A DNA stretch of 41,651 bases from Selenomonadaceae bacterium (GCA_017518105.1 JAFWWC010000015.1:1-41651), one strand, 5' to 3'. Positions 1 through 8,435 are shown, counted from the first letter of the stretch. The notes: a model not told the origin generated them from the letters alone. Translations and numbers: made by a program.

Positions 1-470
1 AGCGTCAAAAGTTTCTCGTGGCGGTCGAGCGTCAAGCATTCAGTGACGGTGTAGCCAATCGCCGACTCGCGGGAATAATTCATCATGACCTTTTCGAGCC
101 GACGACGATTGACGAACTCCATCTCCGGTATCAGAGCGTCAATCCAATCCAAGAACCGCTCAAAGTTTTCCGGATAAGCATTCGCGCCGCCGCCGTGATA
201 AGTCTTCTTGCTGTCCTTTATCGTCAGCTCCCATTGCGTGCCGTCAAGAACGTCCGCCGAATAATTTTCCTGCCAATCAAAGATATTCAGCGCGTCAAAC
301 TCCTTAAGCCACGCCTCGTCGACTTCAATGGCGGGAGATTTCTTTTTGTCCACGTCAAGCAGACCATTGCGCAGAATTTCGTAGGAGACCTTGCCGCCGC
401 GAACAGTAATTTCAACTGTCTTGTAGCCGCTGAAGTAGCCGCCGATTGTGAATTTGATTTGCTTAGCCAT
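1..470 (-). CDS. Hypothetical protein, 3' end cut by window edge
   Basis: Reading leftward from an ATG at 470 the frame stays open to the window edge, giving at least 156 residues that begin MAKQIKFTIGGYFSGYK. The start overlaps the stop of the SIMPL gene (TGATG), so the two are probably translationally coupled. The visible part looks soluble and mixed alpha/beta, with a central GGGANAYPENFERFLDWID stretch and no signal peptide or membrane segment. I do not recognise the family and the C-terminus is unseen, so no function is assigned. The coupling to a SIMPL-domain gene is the only contextual clue. Confidence 0.7.
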   Translation of the reverse strand, partial: MAKQIKFTIGGYFSGYKTVEITVRGGKVSYEILRNGLLDVDKKKSPAIEVDEAWLKEFDALNIFDWQENYSADVLDGTQWELTIKDSKKTYHGGGANAYPENFERFLDWIDALIPEMEFVNRRRLEKVMMNYSRESAIGYTVTECLTLDRHEKLLT

Positions 471-1129
471 CACTCAATCTCCCACAAGAAATCAACAGTG
501 TCGCTCGCTTGGATGTCGTCGGGTTGGAAATCAAACGAGCTGTCTGAGGTTGCGTCGTATTTTTGGCAAACAGTAACCTCTTCGCGAATGTCCAGCTCGT
601 CCCAATAATAATCTATGCTGATGAGCTTACCGAGCTTTACGCCCATTGCCGCGCAGAGGATTTTGGCTTTGCGCTTAGCGTCTTTGGCGGCGGCTTTCAA
701 AATCTTGTCGCTGAAGGCGTCAACGTCCTTTATCGTGAAGGCAATAGAAATTTTCGGCTGAGCAAGGCTGGCGGCAATCGTATCGACGGCGGCATTGAGT
801 TTATCGTTTCTCAGGTCGAAGGTCAGCTTTAAATCGTGGCGACACTCGAAGCCGACGAAAACTTTTTGGTAACGAGTCGATTTGCCCTCTTTAAGTTCTT
901 CGTTCTCGTAGACAGCGCGTACATCAAAGTTAATCGTCTTGAGGTCGCTAGCCTTGAAGCCCGCCTCAACGATTGCCTCGCGGAGCATTTCGACCTGTTG
1001 AGAGCCAATCCTAAGCGCGGCGGAATATTCTTTGTTCTGCGCCGTCAACGTCAGCGATAAAACGATTTGGTCGGGAGCTTGTGTGGCATGTCCCATGCCC
1101 TTGATATGAATCGTGCGTTTCTCTTCCAT
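470..1129 (-). CDS. SIMPL domain (DUF541) protein
   Basis: A 219-residue protein matching the SIMPL/DUF541 pattern: an N-terminal strand with IHIKGMGHATQAPDQIVLSL, a middle helix pair, and the late AAKDAKRKAKILCAAMGVKLGKL motif typical of the family. The start chosen is the ATG at 1129, preceded by AAAGGAGGA; an upstream in-frame start at 1195 would place that ribosome site inside the gene. Family members are often periplasmic, but this one has no signal peptide from the chosen start, so a cytoplasmic location is likely. Function of the family is poorly defined. It is the first gene of a leftward pair. Confidence 0.85.
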   Translation of the reverse strand: MEEKRTIHIKGMGHATQAPDQIVLSLTLTAQNKEYSAALRIGSQQVEMLREAIVEAGFKASDLKTINFDVRAVYENEELKEGKSTRYQKVFVGFECRHDLKLTFDLRNDKLNAAVDTIAASLAQPKISIAFTIKDVDAFSDKILKAAAKDAKRKAKILCAAMGVKLGKLISIDYYWDELDIREEVTVCQKYDATSDSSFDFQPDDIQASDTVDFLWEIE

Positions 1130-1188
1130 AAAAATTCCTCCTTTGAGTTCTCGCGGTAAAATTCCACAAAAAAACTTTTCGCCCTGCT

Positions 1189-1217
1189 TTGACATGATAT
1201 AAAAATTAATCTAAAGT
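1189..1217 (+). promoter_or_regulatory. Sigma-A type promoter for the DMT transporter
   Basis: TTGACA (1189-1194), 17 bp spacer, TAAAGT (1212-1217), 34 bp upstream of the transporter start. Seen by eye; not tested. Confidence 0.55.
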
Positions 1218-1250
1218 TGCGGGCAGATTTCGTTAAAGGTCGTGATAAAA

Positions 1251-2087
1251 ATGCTTCGAGCACTGGCGGTCATTTGGCTGATATGGGGCTTGAATTGGGT
1301 CGTAATGAAGACGGCGAACACTTTTTTCCCGCCGATATTGTTCGTGGCGTGGCGATTTGGGTCGGGCGCATTGATTCTGTTGGCGGTCGCTTACTGGAAG
1401 AAGATTCCTCTGCCCGATAAAAAGTTCGTGCCGTGGATATTCTTGACGGGGCTGCTAATGATTGTCCTAAACAACATCGCGGCGCAGGTCGGCATGAAGA
1501 CGATTAGCGCGGGCATGGCGGCGGTTCTGAACTACACCGCACCACTTTGGACGGCAATCCTAGCGCACTTCACGCTGAACGAGCGATTGACGCGGCTAAA
1601 GTGCTTCGGAATCTTCCTTGCGATTGTCGGCTTGTATGTGCTAATGGGCTTGCAGGGCGTTGACGACCTCGGCGCGGCGTTTATCATCATCGTGGGCGCA
1701 ATCGTCATGGCGGTAGCGAACATCATCGTTAAGCTTAAGTTGAGCAAGTGCGATATGGTTCAGCTGACGACGTGGCAAATGGTCTTCGGCGCAATCGTTT
1801 TAGTCGTTTATACATCGCTTGTCCCGCAGGGCGAAATTCATTGGTGCTTAACTGCCGTGCTCTGTGTGATTTACAACGGCGCATTAGCCTCGGCGTTGGC
1901 GTTCTTCCTTTGGAACTACGTTTTAACTCACATAGAAGCAAGCACCGCCTCGATAGCAACGCTGGTCGCGCCGGTCGTCGGAGTATTGGGCGGCGTCTTC
2001 ATCTTAGGCGAGCCGTTCACGGCTTACATAGTCGTTGGCATGGCGTTAATCTTCTCAGGCATTTTAATAGTCGTGAGGAATAGATAA
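1251..2087 (+). CDS. DMT-superfamily (EamA) transporter
   Basis: A 278-residue, very hydrophobic protein with about ten predicted membrane segments arranged as two EamA repeats (roughly residues 1-135 and 145-278). The first repeat has the usual helix-3/4 pattern with MKTISAGMAAVLNYTAPLW, the second ends VGVLGGVFILGEPFT, both typical of drug/metabolite exporters of the inner membrane. The ATG at 1251 is preferred over the in-frame GTG at 1242 because the AAAGGT ribosome site is 10 nt from the ATG but only 1 nt from the GTG. Substrate cannot be read from sequence; amino acids or small metabolites are common for the family. It is monocistronic and abuts the prophage remnant. Confidence 0.9.
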   Translation: MLRALAVIWLIWGLNWVVMKTANTFFPPILFVAWRFGSGALILLAVAYWKKIPLPDKKFVPWIFLTGLLMIVLNNIAAQVGMKTISAGMAAVLNYTAPLWTAILAHFTLNERLTRLKCFGIFLAIVGLYVLMGLQGVDDLGAAFIIIVGAIVMAVANIIVKLKLSKCDMVQLTTWQMVFGAIVLVVYTSLVPQGEIHWCLTAVLCVIYNGALASALAFFLWNYVLTHIEASTASIATLVAPVVGVLGGVFILGEPFTAYIVVGMALIFSGILIVVRNR

Positions 2088-2100
2088 ATTTGCCTGCACA

Positions 2101-2457
2101 ATTCCCCTTGAATCAATTAACGAGCGTGAAAGACGACGCGACGAAATTATATTCGACGGTCATGACGTGAAGGCTTACGCAGAAGGCGTAAGGCATTTTG
2201 AAAAGCTTTTGCTTGATAAATTAGAAGAGCTGATTAGCGGCAATTTCGTAGATTTAAGCGACCGCCAAAACGAAGCACCTTCAATTAAAAAGATTTACGA
2301 GTTCGTGAAGAGATACCCCGAACGGCGCACGGTTACGCAGTCGCCGTTATGCGTGATGATTACCGTGTCAGCTTAGAAGGCATGTCCAAAAAGTACGAGG
2401 CAGACTCGGCAGAGGAGTTCGATGACTTCACGGAGCTTTTCAAGCACGTTGACGACT
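2101..2457 (+). pseudogene. Frameshifted remnant of an unrecognised gene
   Basis: Two frames carry what looks like one protein: the first reads KAYAEGVRHFEKLLLDKLEE and ends near 2320, the second continues as HGYAVAVMRDDYRVSLEGMS and runs into the terminase remnant. A frame change near 2320 joins them into a plausible acidic helical protein. There is no good start codon with a ribosome site. The family is not recognised. It is most simply the stump of a neighbouring gene brought up against terL by a deletion. How far left it begins is unclear, because the first frame is open back into the DMT gene. Confidence 0.5.
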
Positions 2458-2869
2458 TTGAGACGATTGAGGAATTTATTTCGGGGCTTGCTGAACGATA
2501 CAAGATTGCCGAGATTGCCTTTGACCGTTGGAACGCAACTATCTGACGCAACGTCTTGAGGGCGAACACGATTTTACAATGGTGCAGTTCGGGCAGGGCT
2601 TTAGTTCAATGTCGCCGCCGACCAAAGAACTTGAGCGGCTGATTTTGGAGAAAAAGCTAGCGCACAATGGACACGCCGCCTTGATGTGGAACTTCGATAA
2701 TCTTGTCGTCGAAACCGACGCGGCGGGCAATATCAAGCCGAGCAAACGCAAGGCAACAGAGAAAATAGACGGGGTAGTCGCGCTGATAATGGCATTGTCG
2801 CGGGCATTGGTACATAGCGCAGACTTAGGCGGCACTGTCTATGATTCTCGCGGTCTGCTGGTTATATAA
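2458..2869 (+). pseudogene. terL: Large terminase subunit, 3' fragment, frameshifted
   Basis: Only the C-terminal part of the nuclease domain survives. It starts around ERYKIAEIAFDRWNAT in one frame, changes frame near 2543, and continues with QGFSSMSPPTKELERLILE, then GNIKPSKRKATEKIDGVVAL, which is the usual end of HK97/lambda-like TerL. Two acidic residues expected for the RNase-H-like nuclease (FDRW and KIDG) are present, but the whole ATPase motor and the first part of the nuclease are absent. Even without the frameshift this piece could not translocate DNA. Sequencing error could explain the frameshift but not the missing N-terminal two thirds. Confidence 0.85.
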
Positions 2870-2876
2870 AAAAAAT

Positions 2877-2898
2877 AGCTCGCTAAGGCGGGCTTTTT
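2877..2898 (+). terminator. Intrinsic terminator between terL remnant and portal
   Basis: Seven-base stem AGCTCGC / GCGGGCT with one wobble, TAAG loop, then TTTTT. The portal ribosome site GGAGG begins 4 nt after the U-tract. Confidence 0.7.
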
Positions 2899-2912
2899 AA
2901 TTGGAGGAAACA

Positions 2913-4172
2913 ATGAGCATATTGAATTTTATACGCGGATTATTTAAATCACGAGACAAGCCGCAAGACAGCTATAATTTCAGCGGATTTCCGTTTCTAT
3001 TCGGACGGAGTATAAGCGGCAAGACAGTCAACGAGACGACGGCATTGAGAATATCAGCGGTGTTCGCGTGTTGTAAAATACTCGCCGAATCAGTAGCGTG
3101 CTTGCCTTTGCATGTTTATCAGCAGGACGGCAGGAATAGGACGCTGGCAGTCGAGCACCCTCTGTATTTTCTCCTGCACGACAGTCCGAATAAAGAAATG
3201 ACAGCGTACACTTTCAAAGAAACGCTGATGTTGCACTTGCTGACGAGCGGCAACACTTATTCGCAAATCCTCTTAGGCAATCGCGGCGAAATTAGAGGCT
3301 TGTATCCTTTGCAGGCAAATCGAATGACGGTAAAGCGCAATGATAACGGCAAATTAATCTACACCTACCGACCGACGACGGGCGAAAACGAGTACATGAA
3401 AAATCCAGACGAAATCACCTTTCAAAGGGAAGCCATTTTGCATATTCCCGCGCTAGGCTTTGACGGGCTGATAGGCTATTCGCCAATAGCAATGGCACGA
3501 AACGCAATCGGCGTGGCGATAGCTACGGAGGAGTTCGGAGCGAAATTCTTTGAACAGGGCGCACGACCGAGCGGAATTCTATCGCACCCCAGCGTAATCA
3601 AAGACTTCGATAAACTGCGTGAGGAATGGCAGAAAATCTACGGCGGCAGTTCAAACACGGGCAAAGTTGCGATTTTAGAAGAGGGCATGAAGTATGAATC
3701 AATAGCAATCCCGCCGAACGATGCGCAATTCCTTGAGACACGCAAGTTTCAGATAGCGGAGATAGCAAGGATATTCCGCGTGCCGTTGCACATGCTGAAC
3801 GAACTGGACAGGGCGACTTTCAGCAACATAACGCAACAGTCGCTTGAGTTTGTGGTTTACACGTTGACGCCGTGGCTAGTTCGGCTTGAGCAAGGATTTA
3901 ATAAAGCGTTATTCACGGAGGAAGAGCGCGGGAAATATTTTGTAAAGTTCAGCGTGGAAGGGTTTTTGCGTGGTGATTATGAAACTCGAATGCGCGGTTA
4001 TCAGACGGCTTTGCAAAGCGGGATAATGTCAGTCAATGAAGTGCGCGAGCTTGAAGATTTGAACGCAATATCAGCCGAGGCGGGCGGCGATTATCATCTG
4101 GTCAACGGCAATGTTGCAAAGCTCCAAGACGCTGGCGCGGCGTATGAAAAGGCAGGTGATAGCAATGAATAA
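2913..4172 (+). CDS. Phage portal protein, HK97 family
   Basis: A 419-residue portal protein. It would form the dodecameric ring at the capsid vertex through which DNA enters and leaves. Recognisable blocks include TALRISAVFACCKILAESVA near the N-terminus, PLYFLLHDSPN, SPIAMARNAIGVA in the middle and RVPLHMLNELDRATFSNI toward the end, all usual for this family. Length is normal. The ATG at 2913 is chosen over an in-frame TTG at 2901 because GGAGG lies between them. It overlaps the protease gene by 8 nt. It appears intact although the terminase that should dock on it is broken. Confidence 0.95.
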   Translation: MSILNFIRGLFKSRDKPQDSYNFSGFPFLFGRSISGKTVNETTALRISAVFACCKILAESVACLPLHVYQQDGRNRTLAVEHPLYFLLHDSPNKEMTAYTFKETLMLHLLTSGNTYSQILLGNRGEIRGLYPLQANRMTVKRNDNGKLIYTYRPTTGENEYMKNPDEITFQREAILHIPALGFDGLIGYSPIAMARNAIGVAIATEEFGAKFFEQGARPSGILSHPSVIKDFDKLREEWQKIYGGSSNTGKVAILEEGMKYESIAIPPNDAQFLETRKFQIAEIARIFRVPLHMLNELDRATFSNITQQSLEFVVYTLTPWLVRLEQGFNKALFTEEERGKYFVKFSVEGFLRGDYETRMRGYQTALQSGIMSVNEVRELEDLNAISAEAGGDYHLVNGNVAKLQDAGAAYEKAGDSNE

Positions 4173-4854
4173 ATTTTGGAACTGGACAAAGAACGAGGCG
4201 ACGGGCGAAAGAGAATTGGCGATAGACCGCATGATAGGCGGCGATGATTTTCTTTCGTGGCTGTTTGACGAGATAACGCCAAAAGCATTTCGGGAAGAAT
4301 TGAATTCGGGCGACGGCGATATTGTCGTCCGCATAAATTCCGAGGGCGGAGACGTATTTGCGGCTAACGAGATATATAACATGCTCAAAGAATATCGCGG
4401 CAAGGTGACGATTCGGATAGACGCAATCGCGGCATCAGCGGCGTCGGTTATCGCAATGGCGGGCGACGTGGTAGAAATATCGCCCGTGGGCATGATAATT
4501 ATCCATAATCCGTGGACGGGCACAGTCGGCGACGCCGAGGAGCTTAAAACCGTAGCGAGCCAATTAGACAGCGTCAAAGAAAACGTCATCAACGCTTATG
4601 AGCTGAAAACGCATTTATCAAGAACAAAACTTGCAAAGATGATGGACGAGGAAACCTTTATCCACGCACGAAAGGCGATTGAACTCGGCTTTGCTGATAA
4701 GATAATCGGCGAAGAAAAAACTACGGAGACGGCAGGGAACGCGAGTATGTCCTCACGTCGGCAAGTGATGAATAGTATGATGAATGCGATTAGGGCAAAG
4801 CAAACGCCGCCGAGCAATCGCGTTAAACGGCGTCCGCCAGAGCCACTTACTTAA
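4165..4854 (+). CDS. ClpP-like prohead maturation protease
   Basis: A 229-residue serine protease of the ClpP/crotonase fold used by phages to cut scaffold and capsid delta domains during head maturation. The sequence shows RINSEGGDVFAANEIY (residues about 56-71), the nucleophile region AIAASAASVIAMAGD with Ser94 aligning to the ClpP serine, and IIIHNPW with His114 as the likely base. The start at 4165 has AGGTGAT just upstream; earlier in-frame ATGs at 4111 and 4144 lack one. It overlaps the portal stop and sits before the capsid gene, the standard order. The C-terminal 40 residues are basic and probably disordered. Confidence 0.92.
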   Translation: MNKFWNWTKNEATGERELAIDRMIGGDDFLSWLFDEITPKAFREELNSGDGDIVVRINSEGGDVFAANEIYNMLKEYRGKVTIRIDAIAASAASVIAMAGDVVEISPVGMIIIHNPWTGTVGDAEELKTVASQLDSVKENVINAYELKTHLSRTKLAKMMDEETFIHARKAIELGFADKIIGEEKTTETAGNASMSSRRQVMNSMMNAIRAKQTPPSNRVKRRPPEPLT

Positions 4855-4866
4855 GGAGGAAAAATC

Positions 4867-6045
4867 ATGGATATTAGAGCGATTTTGACGAAACGCGCTT
4901 CCCTGTGGGAAGAGGCGAAGAAATTTTTTGACGAACACTCAAAGGACGGATTGATGTCCGAAGAGGACGCGGCAACTTACGATAAGATGAATGCCGATAT
5001 TGATAACATGACCGCTAACATTAAGCGTCTTGAACGTCATGCCAAAATCGGCGCGGAGCTGGACAAGCCTTTTAATTCTCCGATAACGGAACAACTTGAC
5101 GCAGGGTTTGATTCCAAAACGGGCAGGGCGTCTAAAGAGTACAAAGCGGCAATGCTCGACGCCATGCGCACGAACTTTAAAAGCGTCCGCAACGAGCTTA
5201 AGGAAAGTGTCGACGCAAGCGGCGGTTATCTTGTTCCTGACGAGTGGGATACGCGCTTGATTGATACTCTTGCCGAAGAAAATATCATGCGCAGACTAGG
5301 GACGATTATCACGACTTCGGGCGAGCACAAAATCAATATCACGGCGAATAAACCGGCGGCGGTATGGGTAGCAGAGGGAGCCGCTTTGACTTTCGGCAAC
5401 GCGACCTTTGCGCAGAAATCGCTTGACGCTCACAAGTTGCACGTGGCGATTAAAGTCACGAACGAATTGCTTTACGATAACGCCTTTAATCTGGAAAACT
5501 ATATCCTCGACCAATTCGGCAAGGCAATCGGCAACGCGGAGGAAGACGCTTTCTTGAACGGCGACGGGAGCGGAAAACCTACGGGATTGTTCACGACTGC
5601 GGCATTGGCGGCGAATAACCCGATTGAGACGACGGGGGCGGCTCTTGTTGGCAATGACATAATCGATTTGGCTTACGCGCTGAAACGCCCTTACAGACGC
5701 AACGCCGCCTTTATCGTCAACGACGCGACGTTAGCGACAATTCGGAAGTTGAAAGACCAGAATCAAGCTTATCTGTGGCAACCGAGCTATCAAGCAGGGG
5801 AGCCCGACCGCTTGTTTGGTTATCCGGTGTACACGTCGGCATATGCGCCGCTTGCCGCGAGTGGTACCGCGTTCTTAGCGTTCGGTGACTTCAGCTATTA
5901 CAATATTGGCGACAGAGGCACGCGCTCCGTTCGTGAGCTTAGGGAATTGTTCGCGGGCAATGACATGACGGGCTTTTTAATGTTAGAGCGCGTCGACGCC
6001 TTACTAGTCCTTCCCGAAGCCGTTAAGGTTCTGAAGTTAAAATGA
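4867..6045 (+). CDS. Major capsid protein, HK97 fold
   Basis: A 392-residue phage capsid protein. Residues 1 to about 95 form a helical, charged segment like the HK97 delta (scaffold) domain that the upstream protease removes. The HK97 body follows, with VDASGGYLVPDEWDTRLIDT, then TANKPAAVWVAEGAALTF, a conserved LNGDGSGKPTGLF block and KVTNELLYD. The ribosome site AAGGAGGA precedes the ATG by a standard distance. Length and order are normal and there is no sign of damage, so capsid shells could in principle still be made. Its stop overlaps the next start (ATGA). Confidence 0.95.
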   Translation: MDIRAILTKRASLWEEAKKFFDEHSKDGLMSEEDAATYDKMNADIDNMTANIKRLERHAKIGAELDKPFNSPITEQLDAGFDSKTGRASKEYKAAMLDAMRTNFKSVRNELKESVDASGGYLVPDEWDTRLIDTLAEENIMRRLGTIITTSGEHKINITANKPAAVWVAEGAALTFGNATFAQKSLDAHKLHVAIKVTNELLYDNAFNLENYILDQFGKAIGNAEEDAFLNGDGSGKPTGLFTTAALAANNPIETTGAALVGNDIIDLAYALKRPYRRNAAFIVNDATLATIRKLKDQNQAYLWQPSYQAGEPDRLFGYPVYTSAYAPLAASGTAFLAFGDFSYYNIGDRGTRSVRELRELFAGNDMTGFLMLERVDALLVLPEAVKVLKLK

Positions 6046-6317
6046 TTGTGACGTTAGCCGAGGCGAAAAATTATCTTCGGGTGGACGGCACTGACGAGGA
6101 CGCCTTGATAGAAAACTTAATGGCGGCGGCGCAAAAGCAATGCGAAGACGTTGCCCGCATGGAGACAGAGGACTTTGAATCAGCGGGCGAAGTGGCGAAG
6201 GTTGCGACGTTGTTCACGTTAGGATATTTGTTTGAACACCGCGAGGAGGCTGACCATAAGGCGTTGAATTCGACGCTAAGGAGCCTCCTCTTTGGTTTGA
6301 GAAAGGCGGCGTTCTAA
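6042..6317 (+). CDS. Head-tail connector, gp6-like
   Basis: A 91-residue helical protein with VTLAEAKNYLRVDGTDEDAL at the N-terminus, the signature of gp6-like connector proteins that form the ring below the portal. Translation is coupled to the capsid gene (ATGA overlap) and to the next gene (TAATG). Length matches the family. Position directly after the capsid supports the call. Confidence 0.9.
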   Translation: MIVTLAEAKNYLRVDGTDEDALIENLMAAAQKQCEDVARMETEDFESAGEVAKVATLFTLGYLFEHREEADHKALNSTLRSLLFGLRKAAF

Positions 6318-6655
6318 TGAAAATAGCCGACTTATCAGAAAGAATCAGCGTCCGCAATTACGTAACCAAACGAAGCGAACGCGGCGATATTCTAAGCACA
6401 GTCGAGTTTGAGCGGTGTCGAGTATGGGCGAAAGTCCTGCCCTTGGCGGCGCGGAATAATGACGCTCAACCGGAGCAAGCGAACAAGATAACCTATCGAG
6501 TAACGATAAGATACCGAGCGGGAATAAAGCCCGATGACGAAATTGTTTGGCGTGAGAGACGGCTTAAGTTAATTTCGCCGCCATATGATTTAGACGGGCG
6601 AAGGATTTTCACGGCGTTTGATTGCGAGGAAGTGATTGCCAATGGCGAGACGTAG
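6317..6655 (+). CDS. Phage head closure / head-tail adaptor protein
   Basis: A 112-residue beta-rich protein with the typical start IADLSERISVRNYV, a central VWAKVLPLAAR and a late YRAGIKPDDEIVWRERRLKL, matching the SPP1 gp16-like head-closure family. It would cap the connector and hold DNA before tail joining. It starts within the previous stop (TAATG) and its 3' end overlaps the next gene by 20 nt. Confidence 0.88.
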   Translation: MKIADLSERISVRNYVTKRSERGDILSTVEFERCRVWAKVLPLAARNNDAQPEQANKITYRVTIRYRAGIKPDDEIVWRERRLKLISPPYDLDGRRIFTAFDCEEVIANGET

Positions 6656-7055
6656 AAATTGGCGGACACGCGGGAGTTTTACCCGTGAGACTGGTAATTT
6701 AGGCGTCAATGAAACGGTGCGGCAACTTCGCGAGTTAGGCGAACACGTTCTTGAGGCGGCAAAAGCTAGCTTAGCTCAAGGAGCGGCGGACGTTGTTGCC
6801 GACGCGAAGAGCCGTTGCCCAGTTAGGACAGGCAACCTTCGAGATTCAATCAAGGCGACGCCTAATCGCGACGGCTCGTCTTACAAGATTTCTGCCAACG
6901 CTCAAAAGAACGGCTTTTGCTACGGGCAAGTTGTAGAGTTCAGCCCGAAAATCAATAAGCCATTTCTGTATCCCGCGCTTGAGGCGAATATCGGCAGGAT
7001 TTATACAAACGTCCGTGATTCGATTCGCCACGCAGTAGAAACGGGGCATGGCTAA
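6636..7055 (+). CDS. HK97 gp10-like neck / tail-joining protein
   Basis: A 139-residue protein of the HK97-gp10 family, recognised from the basic start, the ADAKSRCPVRTGNLRDSIKA motif (residues about 54-73), YGQVVEFSPK and PFLYPALEAN. It acts at the neck between head and tail. Two starts are possible. The TTG at 6636 is 6 nt after GAGG, whereas the ATG at 6642 is 12 nt away; the first is used here. The difference is two residues. The gene overlaps the head-closure gene upstream and couples to the next by TAATG. Confidence 0.88.
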   Translation: MPMARRRNWRTRGSFTRETGNLGVNETVRQLRELGEHVLEAAKASLAQGAADVVADAKSRCPVRTGNLRDSIKATPNRDGSSYKISANAQKNGFCYGQVVEFSPKINKPFLYPALEANIGRIYTNVRDSIRHAVETGHG

Positions 7056-7450
7056 TGGAGACAACCGAATTAGAACGCGAAGTAAGGAACACGCTGATTG
7101 AGAACGCGGAGTTAATGGCAGTTCTACCCAACGGCGCGAACGCTATCTATCATCACGTTGCGCCAGCGGTAGACCCGACGCGCTATCCGATAATCGTTTA
7201 CGCGCCGATTTCAGACGTACCGACGCTGAACGGCGATAATCGGGAGCTAGCGCACCGCGTCACGATTAGGATTCACGTAATCACTTCGCAGAGGCGATTT
7301 GATACGGACGAAAGAAATTTTGTAACGGCGTGTAGGCTCGTTCAGGCAACTATGGCGAGCCTACATTTTTATCGCCAGCAGACGACGCCATACGTCGAGG
7401 AGGGAAAAGTAATGTGTGTAATGGATTTTGTTAGGAAGGTGAAAAGCTAA
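7055..7450 (+). CDS. Tail completion / terminator protein, DUF3168-like
   Basis: A 131-residue protein whose layout (short helical start, RYPIIVYAPISD strand, then HRVTIRIHVITS and a helix with FVTACRLVQATMASL) matches DUF3168-type tail completion proteins that cap the tail tube. Position between the gp10-like gene and the tail tube gene is the usual one. It starts within the preceding stop and ends one base into the tail tube start. Confidence 0.8.
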   Translation: METTELEREVRNTLIENAELMAVLPNGANAIYHHVAPAVDPTRYPIIVYAPISDVPTLNGDNRELAHRVTIRIHVITSQRRFDTDERNFVTACRLVQATMASLHFYRQQTTPYVEEGKVMCVMDFVRKVKS

Positions 7451-8004
7451 TGTCAACGCTTGTAGGTTTGCAGGATATTTACTACGCGAAGATGACGAAC
7501 GACAGCATAGGCGGGACGACGACATACGGGACGCCGAAAAAGATAGGACACGCAATATCAGTTGATATAAATCCGAACGTGGAGACGGCGACGCTTTACG
7601 GTGACAATACGGCGGTAGCGACGCGTGCAAAGCTCAAGGATATTTCGATAACGATAGAGAGCGATAAAATTCCGCTTGAGGATAGGGCGATAATGTTAGG
7701 GCACAGTATCGACAGCATAACGGGCGCGGTCACGGTCAAAGGCGACGACAAAGCACCGTATGTGGCGATAATGTTCAAAGCGCAAACGTCCGAAGACACG
7801 GAGCAATTTTATAAGTTCTACAAGGGGAAGTTCGCGCCGAGCCAACAGACAATCGAGACGGAGGGCGAAAGTATCAACTGGCAGACGCCGAGCATGGACG
7901 GCACTTTCATAGCGCGAGATTCCGACGGCAAAATTTATGATATGGTAGATTCGGGCAGTTCTGGCGCGGCTACTTTGGTTAGTAATTGGTTTAGTCAAGT
8001 TTAG
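7450..8004 (+). CDS. Major tail tube protein, phi13/TP901 type
   Basis: A 184-residue beta-rich protein with VGLQDIYYAKM at the start, TPKKIGHAISVDINPNVETA, the PLEDRAIMLGH segment and a C-terminal region typical of phi13-type major tail proteins. It polymerises into the tube of a long non-contractile tail; there is no sheath gene, so the particle is siphovirus-like. It is followed after 13 nt by a small gene with its own AGGAGG. Confidence 0.88.
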   Translation: MSTLVGLQDIYYAKMTNDSIGGTTTYGTPKKIGHAISVDINPNVETATLYGDNTAVATRAKLKDISITIESDKIPLEDRAIMLGHSIDSITGAVTVKGDDKAPYVAIMFKAQTSEDTEQFYKFYKGKFAPSQQTIETEGESINWQTPSMDGTFIARDSDGKIYDMVDSGSSGAATLVSNWFSQV

Positions 8005-8017
8005 GAGGTAAAGAAAA

Positions 8018-8305
8018 ATGTTTGGAGCGATTGAGTTTGAAGAAATTAAAGGTTTGGACACGATGCCGCAAGACGTAGCGACGGCGTGGGCAGGAGCCGA
8101 GGCAGGTTGGGTAGGAACAAAAATCAAGCCGATAAGTTTTTTGGGCAGACAGGTAAGCAAGGGCGTGAATTACTGGTTCTTCGCGCAAGAGGAAACGCAG
8201 ACTAAGACGCCGGAGAAAAAGTTTGTGTTCTGCGCGATAAACGGGTTCAACGGCAGGTATGCGTTCATTCCGAGTTCGTTCAGCACGGCAGAATTGTCAA
8301 TCTAA
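8018..8305 (+). CDS. Small hypothetical phage protein after tail tube
   Basis: A 95-residue protein with a good ribosome site (AGGAGGTAAAGAAAA before the ATG). The sequence is aromatic-rich, with an AWAGAEAGWVGTKI segment and CAINGFNGRYAFIPSSF, and looks like a compact beta fold without a membrane segment. The family is not recognised. It lies in the tail operon between the tube and the chaperone, immediately before a terminator, so a minor structural or assembly role is the simplest guess. Confidence 0.7.
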   Translation: MFGAIEFEEIKGLDTMPQDVATAWAGAEAGWVGTKIKPISFLGRQVSKGVNYWFFAQEETQTKTPEKKFVFCAINGFNGRYAFIPSSFSTAELSI

Positions 8306-8319
8306 AGTAAAAGGCAGAG

Positions 8320-8346
8320 AGCCGCTCTTTTGGGCGGCTTTTCTGT
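8320..8346 (+). terminator. Intrinsic terminator after gene 8018-8305
   Basis: Eight-base stem AGCCGCTC / GGGCGGCT with one wobble, TTTT loop, then a short T-rich tail. It separates the tail-tube group from the small cassette that follows. Confidence 0.65.
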
Positions 8347-8348
8347 TT

Positions 8349-8412
8349 GTTAGTCTAGCGGAAGGGCAAAAATTAGACTAGCCCGCGTTGTTAGTCTAAC
8401 AAAACGTGTTTT
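8349..8412 (+). promoter_or_regulatory. Cluster of three TAGTCTA palindromes
   Basis: Three related 9-11 bp sites lie in 52 bp: GTTAGTCTAGC (8349-8359), TTAGACTAG (8373-8381) and GTTAGTCTAAC (8390-8400). The last is a perfect palindrome around a central T. Because the middle copy has the opposite orientation, the RNA could pair site 1 with 2 or site 2 with 3, but not both. AAAACGTGTTTT (8401-8412), another short palindrome, follows. This looks like an operator or a leader switch for the two downstream genes. No convincing -35/-10 pair was seen. Confidence 0.5.
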
Positions 8413-8435
8413 ATTGGACTATGGAGGGAAGAATC

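Noticed and set aside
4071..4592. 173-residue leftward frame across portal/protease
   Set aside because: Shadow of two well-identified genes; composition is not protein-like.
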